From Methanobrevibacter woesei (GTDB lineage Archaea > Methanobacteriota > Methanobacteria > Methanobacteriales > Methanobacteriaceae), in NCBI RefSeq assembly GCF_003111605.1, contig NZ_MZGU01000002.1, positions 124,001 through 188,000 of the forward strand: 64,000 bases of DNA. The letters are read 5' to 3'. This document shows positions 1-9,408 of the stretch, piece after piece. The position numbers and the translations under genes are program-made. Numbering within the stretch: the stretch's first letter is position 1; the number at the start of each line of letters is the position of its first letter. The notes under the pieces are model-generated. The model ran no database searches, was not told the origin of the DNA, and saw only the letters and a list, made by a program, of their open reading frames with translations.

Positions 1-229
1 TTTCTTGGAAGTTAGACGACTGTGGAGGAATAATTTTTGGAATAATTTTTTCTTTATTAGATTTTAATCTGTTACTATATTTTCTATTAGGTATGAAAAC
101 TTTTTGCGGAGAATCAGCTTTAACTTCTTTATCTATTTTATGATCTTTATTTTTATCTGTTTTATTAAAATATCCGCAAATACAATTACTTTTAAGCATA
201 CCACAATTCGGACAAAACATAAATCTCAT
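1..229 (-). CDS. N-terminal part of a zinc-ribbon protein (cut by the window edge)
   Basis: The visible 76 codons start at an ATG at 229 with a strong ribosome binding site (GGAGGT, 234-239 on the minus strand) and run off the left edge without a stop. The protein begins MRFMFCPNCGMLKSNCICGY: Cys6, Cys9, Cys16 and Cys18 form a small zinc knuckle, followed by a Lys/Asn-rich linker with basic and Pro-rich stretches. The N-terminal ribbon suggests a nucleic-acid-binding or helicase-type protein, but the functional part lies outside the window, so I do not assign a function. Codon use matches its neighbours. Confidence 0.75.
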   Translation of the reverse strand, partial: MRFMFCPNCGMLKSNCICGYFNKTDKNKDHKIDKEVKADSPQKVFIPNRKYSNRLKSNKEKIIPKIIPPQSSNFQE

Positions 230-697
230 AATTACCTCCACTTATCAAGAACAGATAATATAATTTGTACAATGTTTCTCAATGAATAAAATTAAAATTA
301 TTATCCATAATTTTATTATTTTACATTATAATTAGCACTTCTATAATAATATTGTTAATTAGTTATTATTTTGTTATGAAATATATATTTTATTAAATAA
401 TTTACTATATTCTCATAATCTAAATAACCATAGTTAGACAGGTAATGCACCCTCATATTTTTCTAAATTAATAAAACTATGGCATTTGATGATAAATAAT
501 TCTATTAAAAAAAAAAAACATTTCAAATAAAATATTGATGGCTTTAAAGGAAATAAACGAAATAAATCTTAATTTATAGCAAGAAATCACCATTATTTCA
601 TAAAATCTGATAAAGTAAAATTGATAATTAATTATATAACCTTTAAAAATTAAAAGTATAGAAAGTATTAAAAAATTAACTTCAAATGCGTGTTTAT
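230..697. other. AT-rich intergenic region, divergent promoters
   Basis: About 470 bases without a convincing gene between two divergent genes. It is very AT-rich and includes a run of A near 507-518. Apart from the TATA element at 632-639 I see no conserved RNA, riboswitch or repeat. Open frames on either strand here have low-complexity F/I/L-rich translations and no ribosome binding site. Confidence 0.6.
632..639 (+). promoter_or_regulatory. TATA box (BoxA) for cobQ
   Basis: TTATATAA lies about 25 bases before an expected transcription start near 660, which leaves a short leader before the cobQ start codons at 686 and 698. Position and sequence fit an archaeal BoxA; the start site is inferred. 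Confidence 0.45.
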
Positions 698-2233
698 ATG
701 GTAAATTGTATAATGGTTCAAGGAACTTCATCAAATGCAGGAAAAAGTGTGCTAGTAGCTGCACTTTGTAGAATCTATAAAAATAAAGGATATAATGTAG
801 CTCCTTTTAAATCTCAAAATATGTCTTTAAACTCCTATACAACAAAAGAAAATGGAGAAATCGGAATAGCTCAAATGTTACAAGCTGAAGCAGCTAAAGT
901 AGAACCAAGCGTACATATGAATCCAATTCTTTTAAAACCAAAAGGAGAATTTACATCAAATGTAATAATACAGGGAAAATCAATTGGAGATATGGATTTC
1001 TACAAATATCAACATGAATACCATGATGAAGCACTAAAAGCCATTAAAGAATCATTGTCCATATTAGAAAAAGAATATGATGTAATTATCATTGAAGGTG
1101 CAGGATCACCAGCTGAAATAAACATGCGTAAAGAAGACTTGGCTAATATGGAAATTGCACATTTAGCTAATGCAAATGTAATTTTAGTAGCTGACATTGA
1201 AATGGGAGGGGTATTTGCAGCTATTGCAGGAACTTATGCACTTCTTGATGATCATGACAGAAGCAGACTAAAAGCTACTGTAATTAATAAATTTAGAGGA
1301 AATCTTGATATTTTAAAGCCAGGAATTGATAGAATTGAAGAAATCACTGAACAGCCTGTTTTAGGAGTCTTACCTTATGATGAAAGTTTAAGACTACCTG
1401 AAGAAGACTCCGCATCCCTTACAACACACGTATTTGATGAAAACAAAGATATTACAATAGGCGTAATCAGACTTCCAAAAATATCCAATTTTACAGATAT
1501 AGATCCCTTTGAATATGAAGAGGATGTTGGAATTAAGATGATTAACATAAATGATGATATTGGTGATGTTGATGCATTGATAATTCCAGGAACACGTAAC
1601 TCAACAGAAGATGCATATGAACTATTTGAAAGTGGAATTGCAGAAAAAATCATTGAAAAATCAAAGGAAATACCAGTTGTTGGAATCTGTGGAGGCTTGC
1701 AGATACTTGGTGATAAAATTATTGATGAATCTAAAAAAGAATCATCAATTGGTACAATAAAAGGATTAGGGCTTTTAAATATCATATCACAATTTGAAAA
1801 ATCAGATAAAATTGTAAAACAATCAGTTGGTAAAATTTCTGAAAATTTAAAAGGTATCAGCTTAGAAATATTTAAAAATATTCTTGGTGAAGAAGTTACA
1901 GGCTATGAAATCCATGAAGGAAGAACAAAAGTAGGTAATAATGCTTTACCATTAATAAATGTTGAAAAAGGCCTTGGAAATGATGATGAAATGATGGTAG
2001 ATGGAGCTAGTGAAGGTAATGTTTTTGGAACTTACTTCCATGGAATATTCCACAACTACAACTTTAGAAGAGAATTTTTAAATTATTTACGTTCCAAAAA
2101 AGGTTTTGAAGTTAAAAATGGAGCAGATCCCTATGAAACACAAAAAGATTACTCCTTAAATAGAATAGCTGAAATTGTAGAAGAAAATTTAGATATGGAT
2201 ATTATTGATGATTTACTTTTTAAAAGAAGATAG
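698..2233 (+). CDS. cobQ: Cobyric acid synthase (CobQ/CbiP)
   Basis: Glutamine- and ATP-dependent amidation of adenosyl-cobyrinic acid a,c-diamide at four side chains, giving cobyric acid in cobamide synthesis. The N terminus has the family P-loop VQGTSSNAGKS and the early PFKSQNMSLNSY motif. The C-terminal class I amidotransferase domain shows the nucleophile Cys in VVGICGGLQILG and the catalytic His in YFHGIFHN. Length is about 511 aa, as usual for the family. An in-frame ATG at 686 exists, but the family normally begins a few residues before the P-loop, so 698 is preferred; neither start has a clear ribosome binding site. It converges on the DUF2207 gene with a 5-base gap. Methanogens need cobamides for the Mtr methyltransferase. 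Confidence 0.93.
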   Translation: MVNCIMVQGTSSNAGKSVLVAALCRIYKNKGYNVAPFKSQNMSLNSYTTKENGEIGIAQMLQAEAAKVEPSVHMNPILLKPKGEFTSNVIIQGKSIGDMDFYKYQHEYHDEALKAIKESLSILEKEYDVIIIEGAGSPAEINMRKEDLANMEIAHLANANVILVADIEMGGVFAAIAGTYALLDDHDRSRLKATVINKFRGNLDILKPGIDRIEEITEQPVLGVLPYDESLRLPEEDSASLTTHVFDENKDITIGVIRLPKISNFTDIDPFEYEEDVGIKMININDDIGDVDALIIPGTRNSTEDAYELFESGIAEKIIEKSKEIPVVGICGGLQILGDKIIDESKKESSIGTIKGLGLLNIISQFEKSDKIVKQSVGKISENLKGISLEIFKNILGEEVTGYEIHEGRTKVGNNALPLINVEKGLGNDDEMMVDGASEGNVFGTYFHGIFHNYNFRREFLNYLRSKKGFEVKNGADPYETQKDYSLNRIAEIVEENLDMDIIDDLLFKRR

Positions 2234-2235
2234 AA

Positions 2236-2249
2236 GAGCTAAAAAGCTC
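2236..2249. terminator. Small hairpin between the convergent cobQ and DUF2207 stops
   Basis: GAGCT-AAAA-AGCTC spans the 5-base gap between the converging genes and includes the TAG stop of the minus-strand gene. The minus strand continues into a T/C-rich stretch. It is short, so it is only a candidate bidirectional terminator. Confidence 0.3.
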
Positions 2250-3984
2250 CTCCACCTCCACCACCAGAACCTCCTCCAACACCACCCGGACTGTCTGGAC
2301 TTACTGTAGAAGATGCAGTTGAAAATGATGAAGCAAAAATCATATAACCACCATAGAAACGGAATCTATATAATTCATCATCATCTATGTAAGATTCAGG
2401 AACTAATTCCTTCATTGCTTTTTGAACATTATCTGCTACTCCTAAAGCAGTTGCATAAACTAAATATTTATTCCAGATAACAATAGACTCTGGAGGATAT
2501 TCCTTAATTAATGAGAAATCATTTAGATACTTTTTAAAATTATCCCATTGCTTATGTTTTAACATTCCTTCTTCTGTCCATCTTCCTGCAAATGTATTCG
2601 GAAGGAACAGGCAGATTACAGAAATTATAATTAATGGAGCCATTGTATAATAAATTAAATAACTAAAATCAAGGACAAAAGTAACTATAGATAAAATAAT
2701 AGCTACAGCTAGTCCAATAATTGCAGAAACTAGCATATAAATATATCCATTATCATCAAATAACTCATCCATAATAGGTTCAACATGCAATGCTTTAAAA
2801 TCAGATTTAAACAAATTAAAGTCATCTAAAAATGCCTGTGCACGCATTGATGATGAAAGTTGACCTTCAATTGAGTTTAAATCAATAACGCCATCTACTT
2901 CAAAGCCTCTAATTAATCTAATGACATCTCTTTCATAATCTTCAAGTTCAGAAGGATTATACTTGTCAGTGAGCTTTAAATTTAATTTATTATCCTCATC
3001 ACTGAAAGATAATATTTTTCTATCAATTAAATCCATAATAACTGCTTGGAAACCATCTTCATTGATTGTACCAACATTACCTTTACCATACATTGCATTA
3101 ACAATTAAAGGAGCATCATCGCTTGGAGGCTCTCTTTCATAAATACCATTGTAATTAACCTTAGGTTCCCTACCAAACTTCACATAAACTCCAACAAAAC
3201 ATATAATGAATAAGACTAATAATCCAGGAGCTATTAAAGATAATGCATTATTTAAATCTGATTTAAATGCTTCACCATCTTGGATTTTATGAATTTCACT
3301 TAATCCTGGTTCATCTATATGTCTTGCATATTCAGCATTTGAAAACTCGGATAAAGGAATAGCTGATCTAAATTCCAAATATTCACTAGAATACAATTGA
3401 TTTGATTCAATGTTTAAAATATTGCCATTCCAAGACTGATTCACCTGAGCATTAAAAGGATTTATCCAATATTCAACACCAGCATCTGATGGGAACTGAA
3501 TATGTGCAGAGAATTCTCTTGCATTTTGATCCCATTCATCACCCCATAATTTAAACTGGACTTCACCAGTGTCAGAATAAATCTTTGTGACATTAGCCAT
3601 GTCATAACTGATAAAAACAGAAACAGATGTGTCTCTAATTGGCTGTGTCATTGCAGCATCACTATATAAATAGACTTTAATCTCTTTACCATCATCAGTA
3701 TCTAAAAGTTCATAAGTCCCATAAATTCCATTTGATAGTGAAATTTCAATATTATCGATTGATTCTCCTTCTTTTAAAGGAATATCTCGATAAATACCAT
3801 TAAATTCTCCATTAAAATTATAAGAAATAAATTCATTAATATGAAGCAATCCATTAGGCAATATATCTAAAAATATATCATAATCCTCAATAGAGTAATC
3901 TCTATCTTCTGCAAAAACTGGTGTAAGAGATGAAAATAAAATTAGAGAAATAAATAATATTCCTAAAATTTTTTTATTGAACAT
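2239..3984 (-). CDS. DUF2207 domain membrane protein
   Basis: A 581-aa envelope protein of unknown function. A signal peptide (MFNKKILGILFISLILFSS, likely cut after VFA near residue 25) is followed by an extracytoplasmic beta-rich DUF2207 domain, a membrane helix near residues 245-268, a cytoplasmic segment, two more membrane helices near 410-460, and a Gly-rich tail ending GGGGGGAF that is typical of this family. The start ATG has GGAGAT four bases upstream. It lies just downstream of lemA on the same strand with an 18-base gap; DUF2207 and LemA proteins are commonly paired in bacteria and archaea. The role of the pair is unknown. Confidence 0.85.
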   Translation of the reverse strand: MFNKKILGILFISLILFSSLTPVFAEDRDYSIEDYDIFLDILPNGLLHINEFISYNFNGEFNGIYRDIPLKEGESIDNIEISLSNGIYGTYELLDTDDGKEIKVYLYSDAAMTQPIRDTSVSVFISYDMANVTKIYSDTGEVQFKLWGDEWDQNAREFSAHIQFPSDAGVEYWINPFNAQVNQSWNGNILNIESNQLYSSEYLEFRSAIPLSEFSNAEYARHIDEPGLSEIHKIQDGEAFKSDLNNALSLIAPGLLVLFIICFVGVYVKFGREPKVNYNGIYEREPPSDDAPLIVNAMYGKGNVGTINEDGFQAVIMDLIDRKILSFSDEDNKLNLKLTDKYNPSELEDYERDVIRLIRGFEVDGVIDLNSIEGQLSSSMRAQAFLDDFNLFKSDFKALHVEPIMDELFDDNGYIYMLVSAIIGLAVAIILSIVTFVLDFSYLIYYTMAPLIIISVICLFLPNTFAGRWTEEGMLKHKQWDNFKKYLNDFSLIKEYPPESIVIWNKYLVYATALGVADNVQKAMKELVPESYIDDDELYRFRFYGGYMIFASSFSTASSTVSPDSPGGVGGGSGGGGGGAF

Positions 3985-4002
3985 TTTTATCTCCTAAAAC
4001 CA

Positions 4003-4554
4003 TTAGAATTTAACTTTAGGTGCTTCGGCAGCACTTTCATCAGCTTCAAAGAAATCAGCCTGATTAAATTTAAATAAACTAGCTATTATATTACTTGGAA
4101 ACATCTCACATTGATTATTATACATTAATACAGTGTCATTATAAAATTGTCTTGCATAAGCAATTTTATTTTCAGTTTCAGTTAGTTGATTTTGTAAATC
4201 TAAGAAGTTTTGATTAGCTTTTAAATCAGGATAACTTTCAGCAACTGCAAATAAAGATTTTAAAGTATCAGTTAATATATTATTTGCATTAGCTGCTTCT
4301 TTAACAGAAGAAGCATTCATAAGCCCTGCTCTTGCCTCTGTAACTTCTGTTAAAACACTTTGTTCATGAGATGCATAACCTTTAACAGTTTCAACAAGAT
4401 TTAAAATTAAATCTGCACGTCTTGTAAGTTGTACATCAATTTGAGACCATGAATTTTTAACTTTGTTTCTTCCACCAACTAAATCATTATATAGCTTAAC
4501 AATGTAAGCTACAACAGCAATAATAATTATAACCAAAATTATTGTAAAAATCAT
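4003..4554 (-). CDS. lemA: LemA family protein
   Basis: A small protein with one N-terminal membrane helix ([18 protein letters not shown]) followed by a helical LemA domain ([20 protein letters not shown], then [16 protein letters not shown]), about 183 aa. LemA proteins are membrane-anchored helical bundles exposed on one membrane face with unclear function. An in-frame GTG lies nine bases upstream (4563), but AGGTGG sits five bases before the ATG at 4554, so that start is chosen. It is the first gene of a two-gene unit with the DUF2207 gene. Confidence 0.9.
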   Translation of the reverse strand: MIFTIILVIIIIAVVAYIVKLYNDLVGGRNKVKNSWSQIDVQLTRRADLILNLVETVKGYASHEQSVLTEVTEARAGLMNASSVKEAANANNILTDTLKSLFAVAESYPDLKANQNFLDLQNQLTETENKIAYARQFYNDTVLMYNNQCEMFPSNIIASLFKFNQADFFEADESAAEAPKVKF

Positions 4555-4620
4555 AATTACCACCTAAAAAGAAGAAAAACTAAAATAATAACTATTTAAA
4601 TTAAAATAAAAAATAAAAAA

Positions 4621-4645
4621 AGAAAGAAAAAAGGAAATTAAATCC

Positions 4646-4647
<2 letters not shown>
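4621..4647 (-). terminator. Terminator-like hairpin at the thiolase stop codon
   Basis: On the minus strand AAGGA-(7 nt)-TCCTT is followed at once by a long T-rich tract (4605-4632). The stop codon at 4646-4648 overlaps the stem. Confidence 0.45.
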
Positions 4648-5827
<1,180 letters not shown>

Positions 5828-6865
5828 TTACATTTTAATTTTACCTTTGTATTTAGCATAAACTGCATAATCAACATATTTTTTATTATCGATAATTTCT
5901 TGAGTTTTAGGAGCTAAATCTCTTTTTTCTGTAATTTCGTCAGTTACAGTTATTGTGAATCCATCACTACCAGCACCAGAACCATAGGATACAACAAATA
6001 TTTCATCACCAGGTTCAGCATGGTCTAAGATATTGGATAAACCTAATGGAACTGCTCCAGAATAAGTGTTTCCTATATTTGGAGTTAAAAGTCCATATTT
6101 AAGTTGATCAGAGTTAAATCCTAAGATTTTACCTGCTCTTAAGTAAAATTTACCATTAGGCTGATGGAAACAAGCATGATCATAGTCTTCAGCTGAAGTG
6201 CCAGTTTTTTCAAATAATCCTTTAGCTGCACTTAATACATGTTTAAAGTATGCAGGTTCACCAGTAAATCTTCCACCATGAGAAGGATAATCTTGACCTT
6301 CTCTTCTGTAGAAATCAGGAGTATCTGTAGTATAACTATAAGTAGCATTAATATCTGCAATAGTGTTTTCTTTTCCTATAATGTATGCTGCACCTCCAGC
6401 AGATGCAGTGTATTCTAATGCATCTCCAGGTGCACCTTGAGAAGTATCAGCACCAATAGCTAATGCATATTCCATCATACCAGAATCAACAAGTCCCATA
6501 GACATTTGAATACCAGCAGTTCCTGCTTTACATGCAAATTCTAAATCTGCAGCAGTTAATTCAGGAGAAGCTCCAACAGCTTCTGCAACAATAGTAGCTG
6601 ATGGTTTTACTGCATAAGGATGAGATTCAGAACCAACATATACAGCACCTATTTTTTTTGGATCGATTCCAGCTCTTGCTAAAGCATATCTAGCAGCTGT
6701 TACTGCAATAGTAACAGTATCTTCATCAGCAGAAGGTACGGATTTTTCATTTACAACTAATCCTCTTGATAAAGCAACAGGGTCATCTCCCCATACTTTT
6801 GCAATTTCTTCTACTTTAATTCTATATGAAGGCACATGTGCCCCATATCCAACTATACCTACCAT
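5828..6865 (-). CDS. Hydroxymethylglutaryl-CoA synthase
   Basis: Condenses acetoacetyl-CoA with acetyl-CoA to HMG-CoA in the mevalonate pathway. The 345-aa archaeal type has the nucleophile Cys112 in [13 protein letters not shown] and a catalytic His region FHQPNGKF. The start is a clear ATG ([16 protein letters not shown]) with GGTGAT just upstream. It is the promoter-proximal gene of the pair with thiolase, and the upstream 190 bases hold its promoter and the end of the tRNA unit. HMG-CoA reductase is not in the window. Confidence 0.94.
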   Translation of the reverse strand: MVGIVGYGAHVPSYRIKVEEIAKVWGDDPVALSRGLVVNEKSVPSADEDTVTIAVTAARYALARAGIDPKKIGAVYVGSESHPYAVKPSATIVAEAVGASPELTAADLEFACKAGTAGIQMSMGLVDSGMMEYALAIGADTSQGAPGDALEYTASAGGAAYIIGKENTIADINATYSYTTDTPDFYRREGQDYPSHGGRFTGEPAYFKHVLSAAKGLFEKTGTSAEDYDHACFHQPNGKFYLRAGKILGFNSDQLKYGLLTPNIGNTYSGAVPLGLSNILDHAEPGDEIFVVSYGSGAGSDGFTITVTDEITEKRDLAPKTQEIIDNKKYVDYAVYAKYKGKIKM

Positions 6866-7053
6866 TAAATCACCGTTTAATATGTTAAAATAGTTTTTTT
6901 GTTCTAAAAAATTATTTATTAATTTTATTATATGTTGTTATGTATTATATAAAAGTAACTACAATATAATATTTTTTTAAGAAAATAAGGAAAAATAGTT
7001 GGATTTTCTAGATAATAATAAAAAAAATAAGTTTATATAAAAACAGTAATGAA

Positions 7054-7127
7054 TGCAGTTGCCGGGATTCGAACCCGGGTTGTAGGCTTGGAAGGCCCAA
7101 GTAATAACCAGACTATACCACAACTGC
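7054..7127 (-). tRNA. tRNA-Gly (anticodon TCC)
   Basis: A 74-base cloverleaf: acceptor GCAGTTG/CAACTGC with discriminator A, anticodon stem TGGGC/GCCTA around the loop CTTCCAA (anticodon TCC), and T arm CCGGG-TTCGAAT-CCCGG. There is no intron, and the CCA end is not encoded. It lies five bases after the second tRNA-Gly and probably shares its transcript. Confidence 0.95.
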
Positions 7128-7131
7128 AAAA

Positions 7132-7205
7132 TGCGGCGTCCGGGATTCGAACCCGGGTCTCTAACGTGGCAGGCTAGAGTCTTAACCAGGCTGGACTAAC
7201 ACCGC
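7132..7205 (-). tRNA. tRNA-Gly (anticodon GCC)
   Basis: A 74-base cloverleaf: acceptor GCGGTGT/ACGCCGC (one G-T pair), discriminator A, anticodon stem CTAGC/GTTAG around CTGCCAC (anticodon GCC), and T arm CCGGG-TTCGAAT-CCCGG. There is no intron and no encoded CCA. It is first of the two-gene tRNA unit. Confidence 0.95.
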
Positions 7206-7242
7206 ATCAGAATAAAACAGCATACATACTATTTATTTTAAT

Positions 7243-7253
7243 GATATATAAAT
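7243..7253 (-). promoter_or_regulatory. TATA box of the tRNA-Gly pair
   Basis: ATTTATATATC on the minus strand is centred about 43 bases before the mature tRNA 5' end. This predicts a start near 7222 and a short pre-tRNA leader. It lies just upstream (plus side) of the flippase stop codon at 7262. Confidence 0.5.
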
Positions 7254-7261
7254 GTTTCGAT

Positions 7262-8686
7262 TTATCTACCAATTATTTGTTTAATTACATAAATGTCATC
7301 ATTATCAAACATCTTAATTACAAATCCAACAACCAGATAAACAATAATAGCCACTGGAATAGCTACCCACATTGATAAATGAGCAAAGTAAAGTGCAGAT
7401 CCCATTACAATAGATGCAACCACTATTTTCAAGGTATCAAGAATTAATCCCTTATTTGGAGATAAATTAAGTTTATGAAGAGCATAAATCTCTAAAACAA
7501 ATATTAAGATTTCACTAAGAACAGTAGCTACTGAAGCTCCAATATAAGAATATCTTGGGATTAAAATTAAATTTAAAATCACATTAAATACTGCAGCTAT
7601 AACATAAATTTTTGTAACTGAATACTCCCTATGAGATGCATTTAAAGAATTTGAAGCAGCCCCATTAATAAATAGGAACACAACTGTCCAGATCAACACA
7701 TTTAAAACTACACTGGCCTGTGCATATTGATTTCCATAAATAAACTGAATAATGTCAGGTGAATAAATCATAACCCAAATAGCTATTGGAACAGTTATTA
7801 ATGAAAGATATTTAATAGATTTTGAAAGGGTAGTTTTAAGCATTGACTTTTCCTTTGCATACAATTTAGACATTACTGGAAAAAATACAGCTGTATAAAT
7901 TGAATAAAATAATGTTAAAACATTGATTAACTTATATGTAGCATTATAAATACCAGTTGCAAAGTCCCCAATTAACTGATTTAACATGAAGATATCAATA
8001 GAATAATAGATTGTATAGAAAATGGTTGTTAAAGCAAAGGGGAAACCGAATATTGCTAGCTGTTTCCAGAATCCAAAATCAAATTGAATTTTTGGAACCT
8101 CAAAATGCTTACACAATATATAAACTGTATAAACAATACAGGCTACATTTGCAAAAATATAAGCCCAGGTTATTCCCCATAAACCAGCATCAAGATAAAT
8201 AGCCAGTATTATGAAAACAAAAGTCAATACATTCAGTATTGTATTAGCTATTGCCTGATAGGATCCCTTTTCATGAGCCTGAAATACTCCATAAAATAGA
8301 CTACAAAAGTTCTTAATAACACTTTCAAATGCAAATAATAGACCAATTAAAATTGTAATTTCACTGGAATCAGTTATTAAAAGCACAAATAGAATAACTA
8401 AAATATAAACAACAGATAAAAGAGATTTAAAAGGAATTGCATTTCCCAAATAATCCCTAGCTTTAGAATAATCTACAGATACCGACCTTACAATATGAGT
8501 AGACTGACCTAAATCAGAAATAATTGCAAACATTGCTGATAAAGACACTACAAAACCTAAAATACCATAATCATTAACACCCAAATATCTGGCAGTGAAT
8601 ATTGTCCAAAAGAATGCTAAGATGCTGGTAATGATTTGTGAAGTAGCTAACCAACTCATATTTGCAAATATTGTCCTAATATCCAT
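7262..8686 (-). CDS. Polysaccharide flippase (Wzx/MATE-like)
   Basis: A 474-aa integral membrane protein with about 12-14 hydrophobic helices and the oligosaccharide flippase layout. The first helix is typical (MSWLATSQIITSILAFFWTIFTARYLGVNDYG), followed by SLSAMFAIISDLGQSTHIVR. It probably flips a lipid-linked glycan across the membrane for surface glycan or pseudomurein. The ATG has AAAGGT upstream. It is the last protein gene after arcTGT and a methyltransferase on the same strand (gaps of 9 and 47 bases). The substrate cannot be read from sequence. Confidence 0.85.
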   Translation of the reverse strand: MDIRTIFANMSWLATSQIITSILAFFWTIFTARYLGVNDYGILGFVVSLSAMFAIISDLGQSTHIVRSVSVDYSKARDYLGNAIPFKSLLSVVYILVILFVLLITDSSEITILIGLLFAFESVIKNFCSLFYGVFQAHEKGSYQAIANTILNVLTFVFIILAIYLDAGLWGITWAYIFANVACIVYTVYILCKHFEVPKIQFDFGFWKQLAIFGFPFALTTIFYTIYYSIDIFMLNQLIGDFATGIYNATYKLINVLTLFYSIYTAVFFPVMSKLYAKEKSMLKTTLSKSIKYLSLITVPIAIWVMIYSPDIIQFIYGNQYAQASVVLNVLIWTVVFLFINGAASNSLNASHREYSVTKIYVIAAVFNVILNLILIPRYSYIGASVATVLSEILIFVLEIYALHKLNLSPNKGLILDTLKIVVASIVMGSALYFAHLSMWVAIPVAIIVYLVVGFVIKMFDNDDIYVIKQIIGR

Positions 8687-8733
8687 AGTTTACCTTTAAA
8701 TTTTTAATTTTTTAAAATAAACACAAATCATTC

Positions 8734-9399
8734 CTAATTTTTCCTTGCAAGAATAACAATCCAATCATTTTCTTCATTAATATGTGTTTCAAAGTCTCCA
8801 AAACCAGCCTCAGTTAATGATTCCTCTAAAACTTCTTCAGAATAGATATTCATATCCAATAGCTTAGCCAAATCATCATATTTTTCCATTTCTCCTTTTT
8901 TGTAAACAACCTCATTACAGAAAAATACTAATCCTCCTTTCTTAAGGACACGATTAACTTCTTTTAAGTCATTTACAAAATCAGGCCAGAAATAAATTGT
9001 TTCAAAACCAGTTACTATATCAAAGGTTTTATCCTCAAAAGGCATGTCTGAAACAGATCCTTCAATGATTTCAACTTTACCCTCATTAATAAACTCTTCA
9101 TTTCTCTTAGAGGATTTTTCAACACTTACATCAGAATAATCAAGACCAATAACTTTACCTTCATTAGATATTTGACCAGCGAAGCGTTCTACATTCACTC
9201 CACCACCACATCCAATATCCAATATGTAATCCTCTTCATTAATGTCAAAATAGCTAACTCCCCATTTTGCCATCTCTTCATGTGAATTATTCATCCTATC
9301 CAATATTTTATGACCTAATTCACCTTCAGGCTTTCTAGCATTTTTAATTAAATCAGAATCTTCATAATGATTGCCTGTATAAACCTCTTTTTCAGCCAT
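8734..9399 (-). CDS. Class I SAM-dependent methyltransferase
   Basis: A 221-aa Rossmann methyltransferase with motif I ILDIGCGGGVNVERFAG near residue 60, an acidic loop VIGLDYSD, and a motif IV/V region (TFDIVTGFETIYFWPDF, then NRVLKKGGLVFFCNE). The fold resembles UbiE/Methyltransf_11 small-molecule methyltransferases. AGGTGATTTA precedes the ATG. It sits nine bases after arcTGT and before the flippase, so it could act on a glycan or lipid, but the substrate is unknown. Confidence 0.8.
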   Translation of the reverse strand: MAEKEVYTGNHYEDSDLIKNARKPEGELGHKILDRMNNSHEEMAKWGVSYFDINEEDYILDIGCGGGVNVERFAGQISNEGKVIGLDYSDVSVEKSSKRNEEFINEGKVEIIEGSVSDMPFEDKTFDIVTGFETIYFWPDFVNDLKEVNRVLKKGGLVFFCNEVVYKKGEMEKYDDLAKLLDMNIYSEEVLEESLTEAGFGDFETHINEENDWIVILARKN

Positions 9400-9408
9400 T
9401 AAATCACC

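Noticed and set aside
104-289. Open frame of 61 codons on the plus strand near the left edge
   Set aside because: It overlaps the real zinc-ribbon gene on the other strand, has no ribosome binding site, and its translation is low-complexity F/I-rich.
230-697. Cobalamin riboswitch upstream of cobQ
   Set aside because: No B12-box-like or conserved stem pattern could be seen in the AT-rich leader.
1375-1785. 136-codon frame opposite cobQ
   Set aside because: It lies wholly inside cobQ antisense, translates to Ser/Ile/Pro-rich sequence without a motif, and has no initiation signal.
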